DNA of 50,701 nucleotides from an uncultured Bacteroidaceae bacterium (GTDB taxonomy: Bacteria > Bacteroidota > Bacteroidia > Bacteroidales > Bacteroidaceae): NCBI GenBank assembly GCA_934271655.1, contig CAKQRW010000024.1, positions 1 to 50,701 on the forward strand, given 5' to 3'. The notes beneath the pieces were generated by a model. That model did not search any database, was not told the origin of the DNA, and saw only the letters and a program-made list of their open reading frames with translations. Numbering within the stretch: position 1 is the stretch's first letter; the number at the start of each line of letters is the position of its first letter. Position numbers and translations under genes: made by a program. Below are positions 9,620 to 17,848 of this stretch, in pieces.

Positions 9620-9636
9620 ATTTGTTTACAAATGTA
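9620..9636 (-). promoter_or_regulatory. Promoter -7 box and candidate operator of the XRE-ImmA gene
   Basis: On the minus strand TACATTTG (9636-9629) fits the Bacteroidota TAnnTTTG box, placing the transcript start about 21 nt before the ATG at 9601. The perfect palindrome ATTTGTTTACAAAT (9620-9633) overlaps this box, a good position for autorepression by the helix-turn-helix protein. No convincing TTTG upstream element was seen. Confidence 0.5.
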
Positions 9637-9695
9637 CGACAAATAACCAATATGTCACTATATAAATACAATAATTAACACAAGAAATACAACAA

Positions 9696-9882
9696 TAAGT
9701 AGGTGCTCATAATTATTTTTATATTTGACGTGCTTTATCTTGAAGCAGATTCTCCTTCTGTTTGATGGAGCTATGCGGGCATAGTGACTGATAAACAGAA
9801 GGAAAAGATGACCAAGAGAGAGTGTGGCAAATATGAGAGCATCGTACTTTGATACTGTAAAATAATTTTGAACACCTACTTA
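9696..9882. mobile_element. MITE copy B (187 bp)
   Basis: Same family as copies A, C and D: left end TAAGTAGGTGCTCATAATTA, right end TTTTGAACACCTACTTA, and the same internal hairpin with outer stem CTTCTGTTT/AAACAGAAG. It differs from copy A at a modest number of scattered bases (for example GACGTGCTTTATCTTGAAG against AGCGTGCTCTATCTTGAGG). It lies upstream of the XRE-ImmA gene, so that gene is bracketed by two copies in the same orientation. Small open frames inside the element (for example on the minus strand) are not convincing genes. Confidence 0.88.
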
Positions 9883-10013
9883 TAACTAAGATAGGCAAGA
9901 ACCGCTTCAGATAAAAGAAGAACCAGTGCATTCACCACCTCGCTCCAGACGTTATGTCCAGCACACCTTTTCTCTCCAGACACTTCATCCTTCAAGCCTT
10001 GATTGAGATTCTT

Positions 10014-10104
10014 GCCACAGCCGTTTTCAGCGCACAAAGCCCTTTCCCTGCCACCTGAGCGAGTGCCACCGTTTCATCAGTATCACGCCTCTCAGATTCT
10101 CGTC
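10014..10104. repeat. Right (native) copy of the MATE 3'-end duplication
   Basis: This is the authentic 3' end of the MATE gene (25 codons and stop) plus a few bases beyond it. It is duplicated at 8065-8154 with a single-base length difference. See the entry at 8065. Confidence 0.85.
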
Positions 10105-11562
10105 CATGCAGAAGCCTATCCACATGCCTATCAGTCCGAGCTTCATGGGCACGCCAAGGCACCATGCCACACCGACAGCCACGCTCCACTGGCATATCAC
10201 ACCGATGATGACAGGATAGACAGCATCACCGGCCGCACGGAGTGTGCCGCACGCAAAGACATTCTTCACCCTACCGTAGCTGAGCAGAAGGTCGATGCAG
10301 AAGATCCAGGTGCCCGTGCGTATTATCTCCTCATTGTCTGTCAGCAGCACAAGGAGCCAGTGTCCGCACACGGCCAGTGTGCCTGAGACAATCAGTGTGA
10401 GCAGCATGGCACGGTGGAAGATGAAGTTGCCCAGTATGTACGCCGCACGGTAGCGGCGCTGGCCCACATAGTGGCCTACCAGGATGTCTCCTCCCTGCAC
10501 GATGCTGGAACTGAACAGGATGACGAACGTGATGGTGGTGGTGCAGTAGACCTTGGTGGTCAGTGCCTCTGTGCTTATCTGGTTGATGAAGAATGTGATC
10601 ACTATCTGCGACAGCGAGTAGGACATCTCCTCGCTCATGGCTGGTATGCCGATGTGGAAGAGGTTCTTCAGTTCCTGCCATGGGAAGGGCGAGAAATACC
10701 GCTTGTATGACGAGCTGACAGACCTCACCTTGTCCCTCGACAGGCTGACCACCTTCACAGGCAGGCGCATCACTACGCCTGTGGCGCGGAGCGTGTGCAG
10801 AGGAAGCTGGAGAAGTTTGCCACCCACGCTGCGCAGGCCAGGCATGCTGGCCGCCGACTGCCATCGGCGCGAGAGGCTGTGCAGCCATCCGCCTTTCCTG
10901 CTTCGCGGCTCCAGCCGCCACACGCCAGGCATGAATCCTGCCAGGATGAGCACAGCCACGATGCGGCTGCCAGCCGAAGCCCATGCGGCTCCCTCCACAC
11001 CCATGGCTGGAGCGCCCCAGTGTCCGAAGATGAGCGCATAGTTGGCCATTATGTTGAGCACGTTCATCACCACCGTGGCCATCATGGGCTTCACGGTCTT
11101 GCCTGTGGAGCGCAGCGAGGCGCTGAATGTGAGCGACAGCGCCTGCACGAACGACAGCGAGCCTGTGATCTGCAAGTATCTCACACCGCTTGCCATCAGC
11201 GACTCTCTCAGCCCGAAGGCTCTCAGCAGAGGTTCGGCCCATATCCACAAGGCGCAGCTCACGGTCATGCCCAGCAGCGTGTTGACCAGCACAGCTATGC
11301 CCACTATCTGCATGAAGCGCACGCGCTTGCCTGCCCCGTAATACTGGGCGCACAGTATGGCCGCGCCCATTGAGACAAACTGGTAGACAAGGAAGATGAA
11401 TGATATGAGCTGGTTGTCGAGTCCGACAGCTGCCACGGCATCGTCGCTGTAGCGAGACAGCATCACAGTGTCCACTGCGCCAAGCATCATCACAAGAGCT
11501 ATGTCGATGAATACCGGGGCTGTGAGTTTGTATAGATTCTTCTTTACTGAGATTGTTTCCAT
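10027..11562 (-). CDS. MATE-family multidrug/Na+ exporter
   Basis: A 511-residue membrane protein with about 12 hydrophobic segments in two homologous halves, typical of the MATE/DinF group: N-terminal LTAPVFIDIALVMMLGAVDT, and the second half starting near residue 295 with IGIPAMSEEMSYSLSQIV. It would export cationic drugs or metabolites in exchange for Na+ or H+ across the inner membrane. Between the halves (about residues 213-290) sits an unusually long, basic, Ser/Arg-rich loop, making the protein some 50 residues longer than common MATE proteins. The C-terminus DENLRGVILMKRWHSLRW is typical of Bacteroidota MATE members and is the part duplicated at 8065-8154. The start at 11562 gives the usual short tail before helix 1. 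The substrate cannot be told from sequence. Confidence 0.9.
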   Translation of the reverse strand: METISVKKNLYKLTAPVFIDIALVMMLGAVDTVMLSRYSDDAVAAVGLDNQLISFIFLVYQFVSMGAAILCAQYYGAGKRVRFMQIVGIAVLVNTLLGMTVSCALWIWAEPLLRAFGLRESLMASGVRYLQITGSLSFVQALSLTFSASLRSTGKTVKPMMATVVMNVLNIMANYALIFGHWGAPAMGVEGAAWASAGSRIVAVLILAGFMPGVWRLEPRSRKGGWLHSLSRRWQSAASMPGLRSVGGKLLQLPLHTLRATGVVMRLPVKVVSLSRDKVRSVSSSYKRYFSPFPWQELKNLFHIGIPAMSEEMSYSLSQIVITFFINQISTEALTTKVYCTTTITFVILFSSSIVQGGDILVGHYVGQRRYRAAYILGNFIFHRAMLLTLIVSGTLAVCGHWLLVLLTDNEEIIRTGTWIFCIDLLLSYGRVKNVFACGTLRAAGDAVYPVIIGVICQWSVAVGVAWCLGVPMKLGLIGMWIGFCMDENLRGVILMKRWHSLRWQGKGFVR

Positions 11563-11670
11563 AATAATGCTATATACTATAATATCTGATTCTTTTTACC
11601 GTCACTTGTCTTTCCTGCGCAATGTGTTTACGCCGAAAGACCAGCGCACAGGAAGCAAGACAAATCAAAC

Positions 11671-11710
11671 ATAGCCACAACTTACCTTGTTATCAGTAAG
11701 TTGTGGCTAT
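11671..11710 (-). terminator. Terminator of ssrA
   Basis: A perfect 15-bp inverted repeat (ATAGCCACAACTTAC at 11671-11685, its complement at 11696-11710) lies 9 bp beyond the 3' end of the tmRNA and is followed on the minus strand by TTTGATTT. It probably ends ssrA transcription, and lies between ssrA and the start of the MATE gene. Confidence 0.8.
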
Positions 11711-11718
11711 ATTCACAG

Positions 11719-12114
11719 TGGAGATGGAGGGGATTGAACCCTCGTCCAAACAAGGAAGCCATACGCTTTCTACATGCTTATTCTTGCCTTTGGTTTTCGT
11801 GATGCAGCAAGACCAAGACCACCAACTGCATCCTTATCCTCTAAAGCTTCATCGTCTGCGCGAGGCCACAGACGACTATTCCTGATTTTACAGCACCGCT
11901 GGTCGGGACGTTTCAGGACGGGCAACTTCCCGGGCGATGTCTCGTTCCATCACCTTGTGACGGAATAAAGCCTATCTACTATACTTCGATTAGGCAGCGA
12001 GAGCGTAAGAGTTTTCGCCAATTAAATTGTTGATGTCTGAGATTATAGAGAGGGGCAACGACTCTCTGCATGCTTACATACCACTTCGTCTTGCTGTCAA
12101 ATCCAGTCATCCCC
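11719..12114 (-). ncRNA. ssrA: tmRNA (transfer-messenger RNA)
   Basis: The 5' end GGGGATGACTGG and the 3' end CATCTCCA pair as a tRNA-like acceptor stem with one G-U pair, and the T-arm GGACGAGGGTTCAATCCCC is plain. The 3' CCA is not encoded and must be added. The tag frame (12019-11990) reads GGC resume codon then GENSYALAA and TAA, matching the GEN-YALAA tags of Bacteroidota. The length, 396 nt, is usual. It rescues ribosomes stalled on broken mRNAs and marks the products for degradation. It lies between the MATE gene and the Lrp regulator, all on the minus strand, but has its own promoter-like box and terminator. Confidence 0.96.
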
Positions 12115-12251
12115 GTGATATCCTCAACGGACTGCACATGTGACTTGGCGTTTCCCATTCGCCCTGCCTGTCTGTGTTTTCAAGAGCTGCTCGCCCTGCC
12201 CATCTGTGTGTGGCGGCAGTCGGCAGTCTCATGTCCATTGATATTTCGCTG

Positions 12252-12259
12252 CAAAGATA
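12252..12259 (-). promoter_or_regulatory. Putative ssrA promoter -7 box
   Basis: On the minus strand TATCTTTG matches TAnnTTTG, with a weak TTGTG element about 19 nt further upstream. It would start the precursor about 130 nt before the mature tmRNA 5' end, which requires 5' processing. Confidence 0.45.
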
Positions 12260-12411
12260 GTACTTTTTTGTCTTACCACAATCGCTTCTCCCTATTTTTT
12301 TAGCTCTTGCCATAAATATTTTTCACCGCACCGCAGGCTGCGGCCGCCAAGCCTTCTTCTCCGTCTCAGGTATTGGCCAATCAAGCCAGCTATATAGCCT
12401 TCTCAGGGCCG

Positions 12412-12888
12412 TCATATCTTCTCCTCCGTCTCAGGTATTGGCACCTGCTTTTGCCTGGTCTCCATAAACGAGATGATGGTCTCCGTGTGTGAGAGTCCCA
12501 AAGGCTGGAGCTTGTTGTGTATGATGTCAAGCAAGTGCCGGTTGTTTCTGGCATAAATCTTCACGAACAGGTCATACGGACCTGAGGTGTAATGGCACTC
12601 CACCACCTCGGGGATGTTTTGCACTTCATGTATGGCATGCTCGAAGCCAGCTGGGTCCTTTAGATTGAGACCAATATAGGCGCAAGTTTCATAGCCAATC
12701 TTTGACGGGTCTATGTAGTAGCCTGTTCCCATCAATATGCCCAAGGATGTGAGGCGCTGCACACGCTGGTGTATGGCCGCGCCTGACACGTTGCATGCCC
12801 GTGCCACTTCGAGGAATGGTATTCGGGCATTCTCTGAAATCATTCTGAGAATCTGTCGGTCTAATTCGTCTATTTGAAGCTTTTCCAT
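12412..12888 (-). CDS. Lrp/AsnC-family transcriptional regulator
   Basis: A 158-residue protein with an N-terminal winged helix-turn-helix (LDRQILRMISENARIPFLEV ... GAAIHQRVQRL) and a C-terminal AsnC/RAM ligand-binding domain, in which the stretch IPEVVECHYTSGPYDLFVKI is typical. Lrp-type proteins sense amino acids (leucine, asparagine, lysine, glutamine) and control amino-acid metabolism, which suits the nitrogen cluster next door, though no direct link can be shown. The frame is open up to an ATG at 12912, but a TAnnTTTG box at 12910-12917 would place the transcript start near 12904, so the ATG at 12888 is chosen. The last codons are partly copied outside the gene: TCCGTCTCAGGTATTGGC occurs both in its 3' end and about 62 bp downstream. 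Confidence 0.92.
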   Translation of the reverse strand: MEKLQIDELDRQILRMISENARIPFLEVARACNVSGAAIHQRVQRLTSLGILMGTGYYIDPSKIGYETCAYIGLNLKDPAGFEHAIHEVQNIPEVVECHYTSGPYDLFVKIYARNNRHLLDIIHNKLQPLGLSHTETIISFMETRQKQVPIPETEEKI

Positions 12889-12909
12889 AGATGAGGGGTT
12901 TATTGTTCG

Positions 12910-12917
12910 CAAAGTTA
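12910..12917 (-). promoter_or_regulatory. Promoter -7 box of the Lrp-family gene
   Basis: On the minus strand TAACTTTG fits TAnnTTTG exactly; the expected transcript start lies about 16 nt before the ATG at 12888. It decides against the longer open frame. Confidence 0.6.
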
Positions 12918-13421
12918 GTTATTTTTGTTGTTTTTTGTTCAGGTCAGGAGAAAAAAATAGTGTTGCAGAAGTCTGTTTTTCTGTTTTTGGATGCAAAAGC
13001 CAGCCATCAAGATGACGAGGCACACCAGCAAGAGAACAGCTGCAGGCATGTGAAGTCGTATGCGTGAGGATGCCTGTGTGTGAGGGCACACGCTTGGACA
13101 ACAAGGGCGCTTGCGCGCATGGCATCTGTATATGTATTAACGCTTGCGTGTGTGAGGTGTCATATAAGCAGGTTCCCAAATTCATTTATAGCATCGAGTA
13201 TTTAAAAAAAATGGAAGTTGAAAGTGAAGCGGAAAAAGAGTTGAGGACACTGTAATGGCTGCAAATGTATACACGTGCCTCATTCTGCATTCCTTTTTTT
13301 CACGCTTCAGTTTTCAACTTCCCCCTTACACACTATCTAATAAACAGTATTATCTGAATGAAATAATCATATTTATTTTGAGCGAATACATAATCGCCAG
13401 CCTTGTGTGGCTGCGTCACGA
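12918..13421. other. Intergenic region between glnN and the Lrp gene
   Basis: About 500 bases without a convincing gene; the short frames here are low-complexity (Cys/His-rich) and lack family features. It should hold the 3' untranslated part of glnN and upstream control elements of the Lrp gene. I see no strong terminator hairpin. Confidence 0.4.
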
Positions 13422-15611
13422 TTATCGGATGAACAGAAGTTCTCTGTACTTAGGCAGAGTCCACATCTCGTTGTCGACGATGAGCTCAAGCTTGTCGATG
13501 TGGTAGCGGATCTCCTCAAGCATAGGAGCGATGTTGTCGTGGTAAGCGACAGCCTTCTCGCGCTCGTTCTCGATCTTGTTTGCCACCTTGCGTGCCTCGA
13601 CCATAGCCTTGACATGGTTGGCGATGAAGATGGTGCGCTCTGAGATTTCCTCTATCAGCTTGCTGTTCTCTGATGTGAGTTCCTCGGCCTTGTCGGCAGG
13701 GAAGAGCTGGCGCATCTTGAAGACGTTGTCGATGAGCTTGCCCTGGTACTCTGTGGCCACTGGGATGATGTGGTTCATCGAGAGGTCGCCGAGCACACGT
13801 GCCTCAATCTGTATCTTCTTGGTGTATGTCTCCCACTTCACCTCATTGCGTGCCTCAAGTTCCTTCTTGGTCATCACGCCTGTAGCCTCGAACATCTTCA
13901 CGCTCTCCTCCTTGAGGTAGTTGTCGAAGATGACTGGGCAGCTTGTCTCGCAGTCGAGTCCACGCTTGGCAGCCTCAGCCTTCCATTCCTCGCTGTATCC
14001 GTTGCCGTCGAAGCGGATAGGCTTGCATATCTTGATATACTTGCGGATGGTCTTGATGATGGCAGATGTCTGCTTCTCGCCCGAAGCGATGAGAGCGTCG
14101 ACCTCAGCCTTGAACTCGATGAGCTGTTCGGCCACAGCTGCGTTGAGAGCTATCATGGCGCTGGCGCAGTTGGCCTCAGAACCTACAGCGCGGAACTCGA
14201 ACCTGTTGCCTGTGAAGGCGAAAGGAGAGGTGCGGTTGCGATCTGTGTTGTCGATGAGCAACTCTGGAATCTGCGGGATGTCAAGCTTCATGCCGTGCTT
14301 GCCGCTGAGAGCCTCAAGGTCGTCCTCTGTGCTGTTCTCCAGATGGTCGAGAGCCTCAGAGAGCTGTGAGCCAAGGAAAGAAGAGATGATTGCTGGAGGT
14401 GCCTCGTTGGCGCCAAGACGGTGAGCATTGGTTGCGCTCATGATAGAGGCCTTGAGCAGTCCGTTGTGCTTGTACACAGCCATCAGAGTGTTGACGATGA
14501 ATGTGATGAAGCGGAGATTGTCCTCAGATGTCTTGCCTGGTGCCATGAGCAGGATGCCTGTGTCTGTGCCGAGCGACCAGTTGTTGTGCTTGCCCGAGCC
14601 ATTGATGCCCTTGAATGGCTTCTCATGGAGCAGCACGCGGAAGCCGTGGCTGCGTGCCACACGGCGCATGAGGTCCATGATGAGCATGTTGTGGTCTACC
14701 GCAAGGTTGCACTCCTCAAAGATAGGAGCAAGCTCAAACTGGTTTGGAGCCACCTCATTGTGGCGTGTCTTGACAGGGATGCCGAGCTGCAGGGCCTGGA
14801 TCTCAAGATCCTTCATGAAGGCTGCCACACGGCTTGGGATGTGAGCGAAGTAGTGGTCCTCAAGCTGCTGGTTCTTGCTTGCCTCGTGACCCATGAGTGT
14901 GCGGCCTGTGAGGAGGAGGTCAGGACGTGCCGCGTAGAGACCCTCGTCCACGAGGAAGTATTCCTGCTCCCATCCGAGGTATGCCATCACCTTCTTCACA
15001 TCTGGGTTGAAATAGTGGCACACGTCGACAGCTGCCTTGTTGACTGCGCTGAGAGCCTTGAGGAGAGGAGCCTTGTAGTCGAGCGACTCACCTGTATATG
15101 CTATGAAGACAGTTGGGATGCAGAGTGTGTCGTCAACAACGAAGACTGGTGATGAAGGATCCCATGCGCTGTATCCGCGGGCCTCGAAGGTGTTGCGGAT
15201 ACCGCCGTTAGGGAAGCTTGAGGCGTCAGGCTCCTGCTGCACGAGCAGCTTGCCAGAGAACTCCTCCATCATGCCGCCCTTGCCATCGTGCTCCACAAAG
15301 GCATCGTGCTTCTCGGCTGTGCCCTCTGTAAGAGGCTGGAACCAGTGTGTGTAGTGAGTGACACCAAGCTCGATAGCCCATCTCTTCATGCCTGCAGCCA
15401 CCTCGTCTGCCACGCTTCTGTCGAGCGATGCGCCATTTTCCATCACATCGACGAGCTTCTTGTAAACCTTGGTAGGAAGATACTTGAACATCTTCTCTTT
15501 GTTGAATACATACTTTGCGAAGTACTCACTTGGTCTTTCTGCAGGAATGTCAACAGGCATTGCCTTCTTTTTGAAAGCGGTCTCAACCACTCTGAATCTT
15601 AACTTTGACAT
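13422..15611 (-). CDS. glnN: Glutamine synthetase type III
   Basis: A 729-residue GSIII, the large hexameric/dodecameric glutamine synthetase characteristic of Bacteroidota and cyanobacteria, which joins ammonium to glutamate using ATP. Features seen: N-terminal RPSEYFAKYVFN region, YTHWFQPLTEGTAEKHDAFV, GSGKHNNWSLGTDTG (the conserved GS ATP/metal segment), RHNEVAPNQFELAPIFEECN, and NRTSPFAFTGNRFEFRAVGS near the C-terminal part of the catalytic domain. The length is normal for the family. It is the last gene of a minus-strand nitrogen group downstream of amtB and glnK (spacing about 150 bp with a hairpin between). No frameshift or missing motif is seen. Confidence 0.97.
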   Translation of the reverse strand: MSKLRFRVVETAFKKKAMPVDIPAERPSEYFAKYVFNKEKMFKYLPTKVYKKLVDVMENGASLDRSVADEVAAGMKRWAIELGVTHYTHWFQPLTEGTAEKHDAFVEHDGKGGMMEEFSGKLLVQQEPDASSFPNGGIRNTFEARGYSAWDPSSPVFVVDDTLCIPTVFIAYTGESLDYKAPLLKALSAVNKAAVDVCHYFNPDVKKVMAYLGWEQEYFLVDEGLYAARPDLLLTGRTLMGHEASKNQQLEDHYFAHIPSRVAAFMKDLEIQALQLGIPVKTRHNEVAPNQFELAPIFEECNLAVDHNMLIMDLMRRVARSHGFRVLLHEKPFKGINGSGKHNNWSLGTDTGILLMAPGKTSEDNLRFITFIVNTLMAVYKHNGLLKASIMSATNAHRLGANEAPPAIISSFLGSQLSEALDHLENSTEDDLEALSGKHGMKLDIPQIPELLIDNTDRNRTSPFAFTGNRFEFRAVGSEANCASAMIALNAAVAEQLIEFKAEVDALIASGEKQTSAIIKTIRKYIKICKPIRFDGNGYSEEWKAEAAKRGLDCETSCPVIFDNYLKEESVKMFEATGVMTKKELEARNEVKWETYTKKIQIEARVLGDLSMNHIIPVATEYQGKLIDNVFKMRQLFPADKAEELTSENSKLIEEISERTIFIANHVKAMVEARKVANKIENEREKAVAYHDNIAPMLEEIRYHIDKLELIVDNEMWTLPKYRELLFIR

Positions 15612-15703
15612 AATCTGAGTTGTGTTTTTAATTGTTTATTATTTAGTGTTTGTTGTGTTTATACCTTTGTTGAATAGGCTTAACCTTCTTTTATTTGAAT
15701 GAA

Positions 15704-15742
15704 GGCTGCAGGAACCATAGCCGCTGCGGCAAGCCTGCAGCC
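15704..15742 (-). terminator. Hairpin between amtB and glnN
   Basis: GGCTGCAGG (15704-15712) pairs with CCTGCAGCC (15734-15742); an inner GCCGC/GCGGC stem strengthens it. It follows the amtB stop by 20 bp. The downstream T-run is weak, so it may be a partial terminator or a processing/stability hairpin between the two genes. Confidence 0.6.
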
Positions 15743-15761
15743 CTCATTTATGTTGTTCTTA

Positions 15762-17153
15762 TCAGTTGTAAGCCGACTCGCCATGCTCGTAGATGTCGAG
15801 ACCCTCTTCCTCAATGCGCTTTGGAACGCGGAGGCCATGAATCTTGTCAATGCCCTTGAAGACAATGTAGCCCATTACTGTAGCCCATGCACCTACGACT
15901 ACTGCGCCGAAGAGCTGAGCAAGGAAGAAGTTGGCGTTGCCGCAATAGAACCAGCCCTCTTCTGTGGCGAACAGACCTGTGAGCACTGTGCCGAGGAAAC
16001 CGCAGACACCATGTACTGAGGATGCGCCTACTGGGTCGTCTATCTTGAGGACGTGGTCAATGAAGTCTACTGAGAATATCATCACGACACCGCAAATGAG
16101 GCCGATGAAGACTGAGCCTGCAGGTGAGACGACATCACATCCGGCTGTCACGCCTACGAGACCGGCAAGGATGCCGTTGAGTGTCAGTGAGAGAGATGGC
16201 TTGCCATACTTGATCCAGCTGGTGGCAAGTGAGGCGAAACCGCCGGCGCAAGCAGCAAGGTTGGTTGTGAGGAACACATGCGAGATGGCTGTTTGGTCAT
16301 CTGGAGTGGCTGCTGCAAGCTGTGAGCCTGGGTTGAAGCCGAACCATCCGAACCAGAGGATGAATACGCCAAGAGCCGCGATGGTGAGGTTGTGTCCTGG
16401 AATAGCCTTAGACTTGCCGTCCTTGCCATACTTGCCGATACGAGGGCCGAGGATGGCAGCTCCCACAAGAGCTATCCAGCCACCTACTGAGTGAACCACT
16501 GTAGAACCAGCGAAGTCGTGGAATACAGTGCCGAAGGTGTTCATCATGAACGAGCCGTCGTCGCCGTTCATCAGCCATCCGCCGCCCCATGTCCAGTGTC
16601 CTGACACAGGATAGATGAGCACGCTGATGAAGATTGTATATACGAGATACATTGAGAACTTAGTGCGCTCTGCCATTGCGCCCGAAACGATTGTGGCAGA
16701 TGTGGCGCAGAACACTGTCTGGAAGATAAGGAATCCCTCTATTGGCAGACCGTTGTCGATGATCTTCTCCATGGCGTCGATGTCGAAGAAATGAGGTGCT
16801 CCGACAAATCCGCCTGTGCCGAACATGAGGCCGAAACCGATGATCCAGAAGAGGAGCGAACCGAAGATGAAGTCGACAAAGTTCTTCATCAAGATATTGG
16901 CCGTATTCTTCGAGCGGGTGAAGCCAGCCTCAACAAGCGCAAAGCCTGGCTGCATGAAGAAGACCAGCATGGCTGCCAGCAGCATCCATACGGTGTTGAT
17001 GCCTGTAGCCAAATCACTGACGGTGTCTGCACTCACGCCAGCCTCGGCGGTTGGCGCCTCTTGAGCCCAAAGGGCTGTTGGAACAAGGAACAGCAGGGTA
17101 AGAGCTGCCCTAAGGCATGATTTTTTCGTGCCTCTAAATATTGAAGTAGTCAT
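15762..17153 (-). CDS. amtB: Ammonium transporter (Amt family)
   Basis: A 463-residue inner-membrane channel for ammonium. After an N-terminal signal-like segment (residues about 12-30, ending at LWAQ) come about 11 transmembrane helices. The pore histidine pair is visible in VVHSVGGWIAL and in ASSVHGVCGFLGT, and the conserved Asp in FHDFAGSTV. The gene lies 66 bp downstream of glnK in the same direction, the widespread glnK-amtB pair in which GlnK blocks the channel when nitrogen is plentiful. Length and motifs are complete. Confidence 0.96.
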   Translation of the reverse strand: MTTSIFRGTKKSCLRAALTLLFLVPTALWAQEAPTAEAGVSADTVSDLATGINTVWMLLAAMLVFFMQPGFALVEAGFTRSKNTANILMKNFVDFIFGSLLFWIIGFGLMFGTGGFVGAPHFFDIDAMEKIIDNGLPIEGFLIFQTVFCATSATIVSGAMAERTKFSMYLVYTIFISVLIYPVSGHWTWGGGWLMNGDDGSFMMNTFGTVFHDFAGSTVVHSVGGWIALVGAAILGPRIGKYGKDGKSKAIPGHNLTIAALGVFILWFGWFGFNPGSQLAAATPDDQTAISHVFLTTNLAACAGGFASLATSWIKYGKPSLSLTLNGILAGLVGVTAGCDVVSPAGSVFIGLICGVVMIFSVDFIDHVLKIDDPVGASSVHGVCGFLGTVLTGLFATEEGWFYCGNANFFLAQLFGAVVVGAWATVMGYIVFKGIDKIHGLRVPKRIEEEGLDIYEHGESAYN

Positions 17154-17218
17154 AATTTATCAGAATGTGTTTGAAGATGTTGTGAGGTCTTTTTGTTTCT
17201 CTCAGGCATACAGCAGGA

Positions 17219-17575
17219 TTATTTCTCCTGCTCTGCATTATAAAGAGCTATGTCGCCTCTTTCTCCTGTGCGGATGCGGATGGCATCCTGGATAGGAATG
17301 ACGAAGATGCGTCCGTCGCCTATCTCACCAGTGTATGCAGCGCGCTGCACTGCCTGCACGGTCTTCTCTACATTCTTGTCGCGCACGACAATGGATATGA
17401 GCGTTCTCTCGATTGAGCTGGTGTCGTAGATGACACCGCGGTAGATGCGTCCTTGGCGTGACTTGCCAATGCCTCTGACATCGTAGTATGAGAACCATTC
17501 GATGTCTGCTTCGAGCAATGCTTCCTTGACATCCTCGAACTTTGTCTTGCGGATAATTGCTTCAATCTTTTTCAT
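17219..17575 (-). CDS. glnK: PII nitrogen regulatory protein
   Basis: A 118-residue PII protein. The T-loop contains the tyrosine that is uridylylated in enteric PII (YRGVIYDTS, Tyr 50 here), the B-loop TGEIGDGRIFV binds ATP/ADP, and the C-terminal IRIRTGERGD closes the nucleotide site. PII trimers read 2-oxoglutarate and the energy state and control AmtB, and often glutamine synthetase. Its position directly before amtB supports the GlnK type. The T-loop region is one residue shorter than in E. coli GlnB. I cannot see from this window whether a GlnD modifying enzyme exists. Confidence 0.96.
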   Translation of the reverse strand: MKKIEAIIRKTKFEDVKEALLEADIEWFSYYDVRGIGKSRQGRIYRGVIYDTSSIERTLISIVVRDKNVEKTVQAVQRAAYTGEIGDGRIFVIPIQDAIRIRTGERGDIALYNAEQEK

Positions 17576-17645
17576 TGTGTGTCTGTGTTTTAATTGTGTC
17601 CTGGGATTATGACGCTGCTTTCTTTCGTTTTGTGCTTGCCTATGA

Positions 17646-17742
17646 GTTTGTGTTGTGTTAAGCTTGTTGTGTTAAGCTTGTGTTGTGCTTGTGTTAAGCT
17701 TGTGTTTGTGTTAAGCTTGTGTTGTGTTTGGATGCCGGTGGG
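17646..17742. repeat. Degenerate tandem repeat TGTGTTAAGCTTG
   Basis: Five AAGCTT units in a run of TGTGTTAAGCTTG/TTGTGCTTG variants fill the space between the outer-membrane gene and glnK. The TG-rich composition continues to about 17830. No gene is seen in it. It may act as a spacer or mRNA leader for glnK; function unknown. Confidence 0.7.
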
Positions 17743-17848
17743 CACAATGGGAAATGTTCCCCTGCCCTTCCCGGCTTGTGATTGATTTTGTGTTTGTGTG
17801 TGGCAGCGTCACGTGTGTGTTGTCTGTGTTGTGATACTTCAGCCAGCA

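Noticed and set aside
9719..9931. Small protein genes inside the MITE copies
   Set aside because: Frames differ between copies in ends and continuity, and follow from the hairpin and AT-rich sequence.
7498..10013. CRISPR array expected near the Cas12a stub
   Set aside because: I looked for repeats with the Cas12a-type stem TCTAC...GTAGA and regular spacers; none is present. The only repeats are the MITEs and the MATE duplication.
10331..11353. 340-aa minus-strand frame within the MATE gene
   Set aside because: A shadow frame of the G+C-rich MATE gene, rich in Arg/His/Ala without membrane segments.
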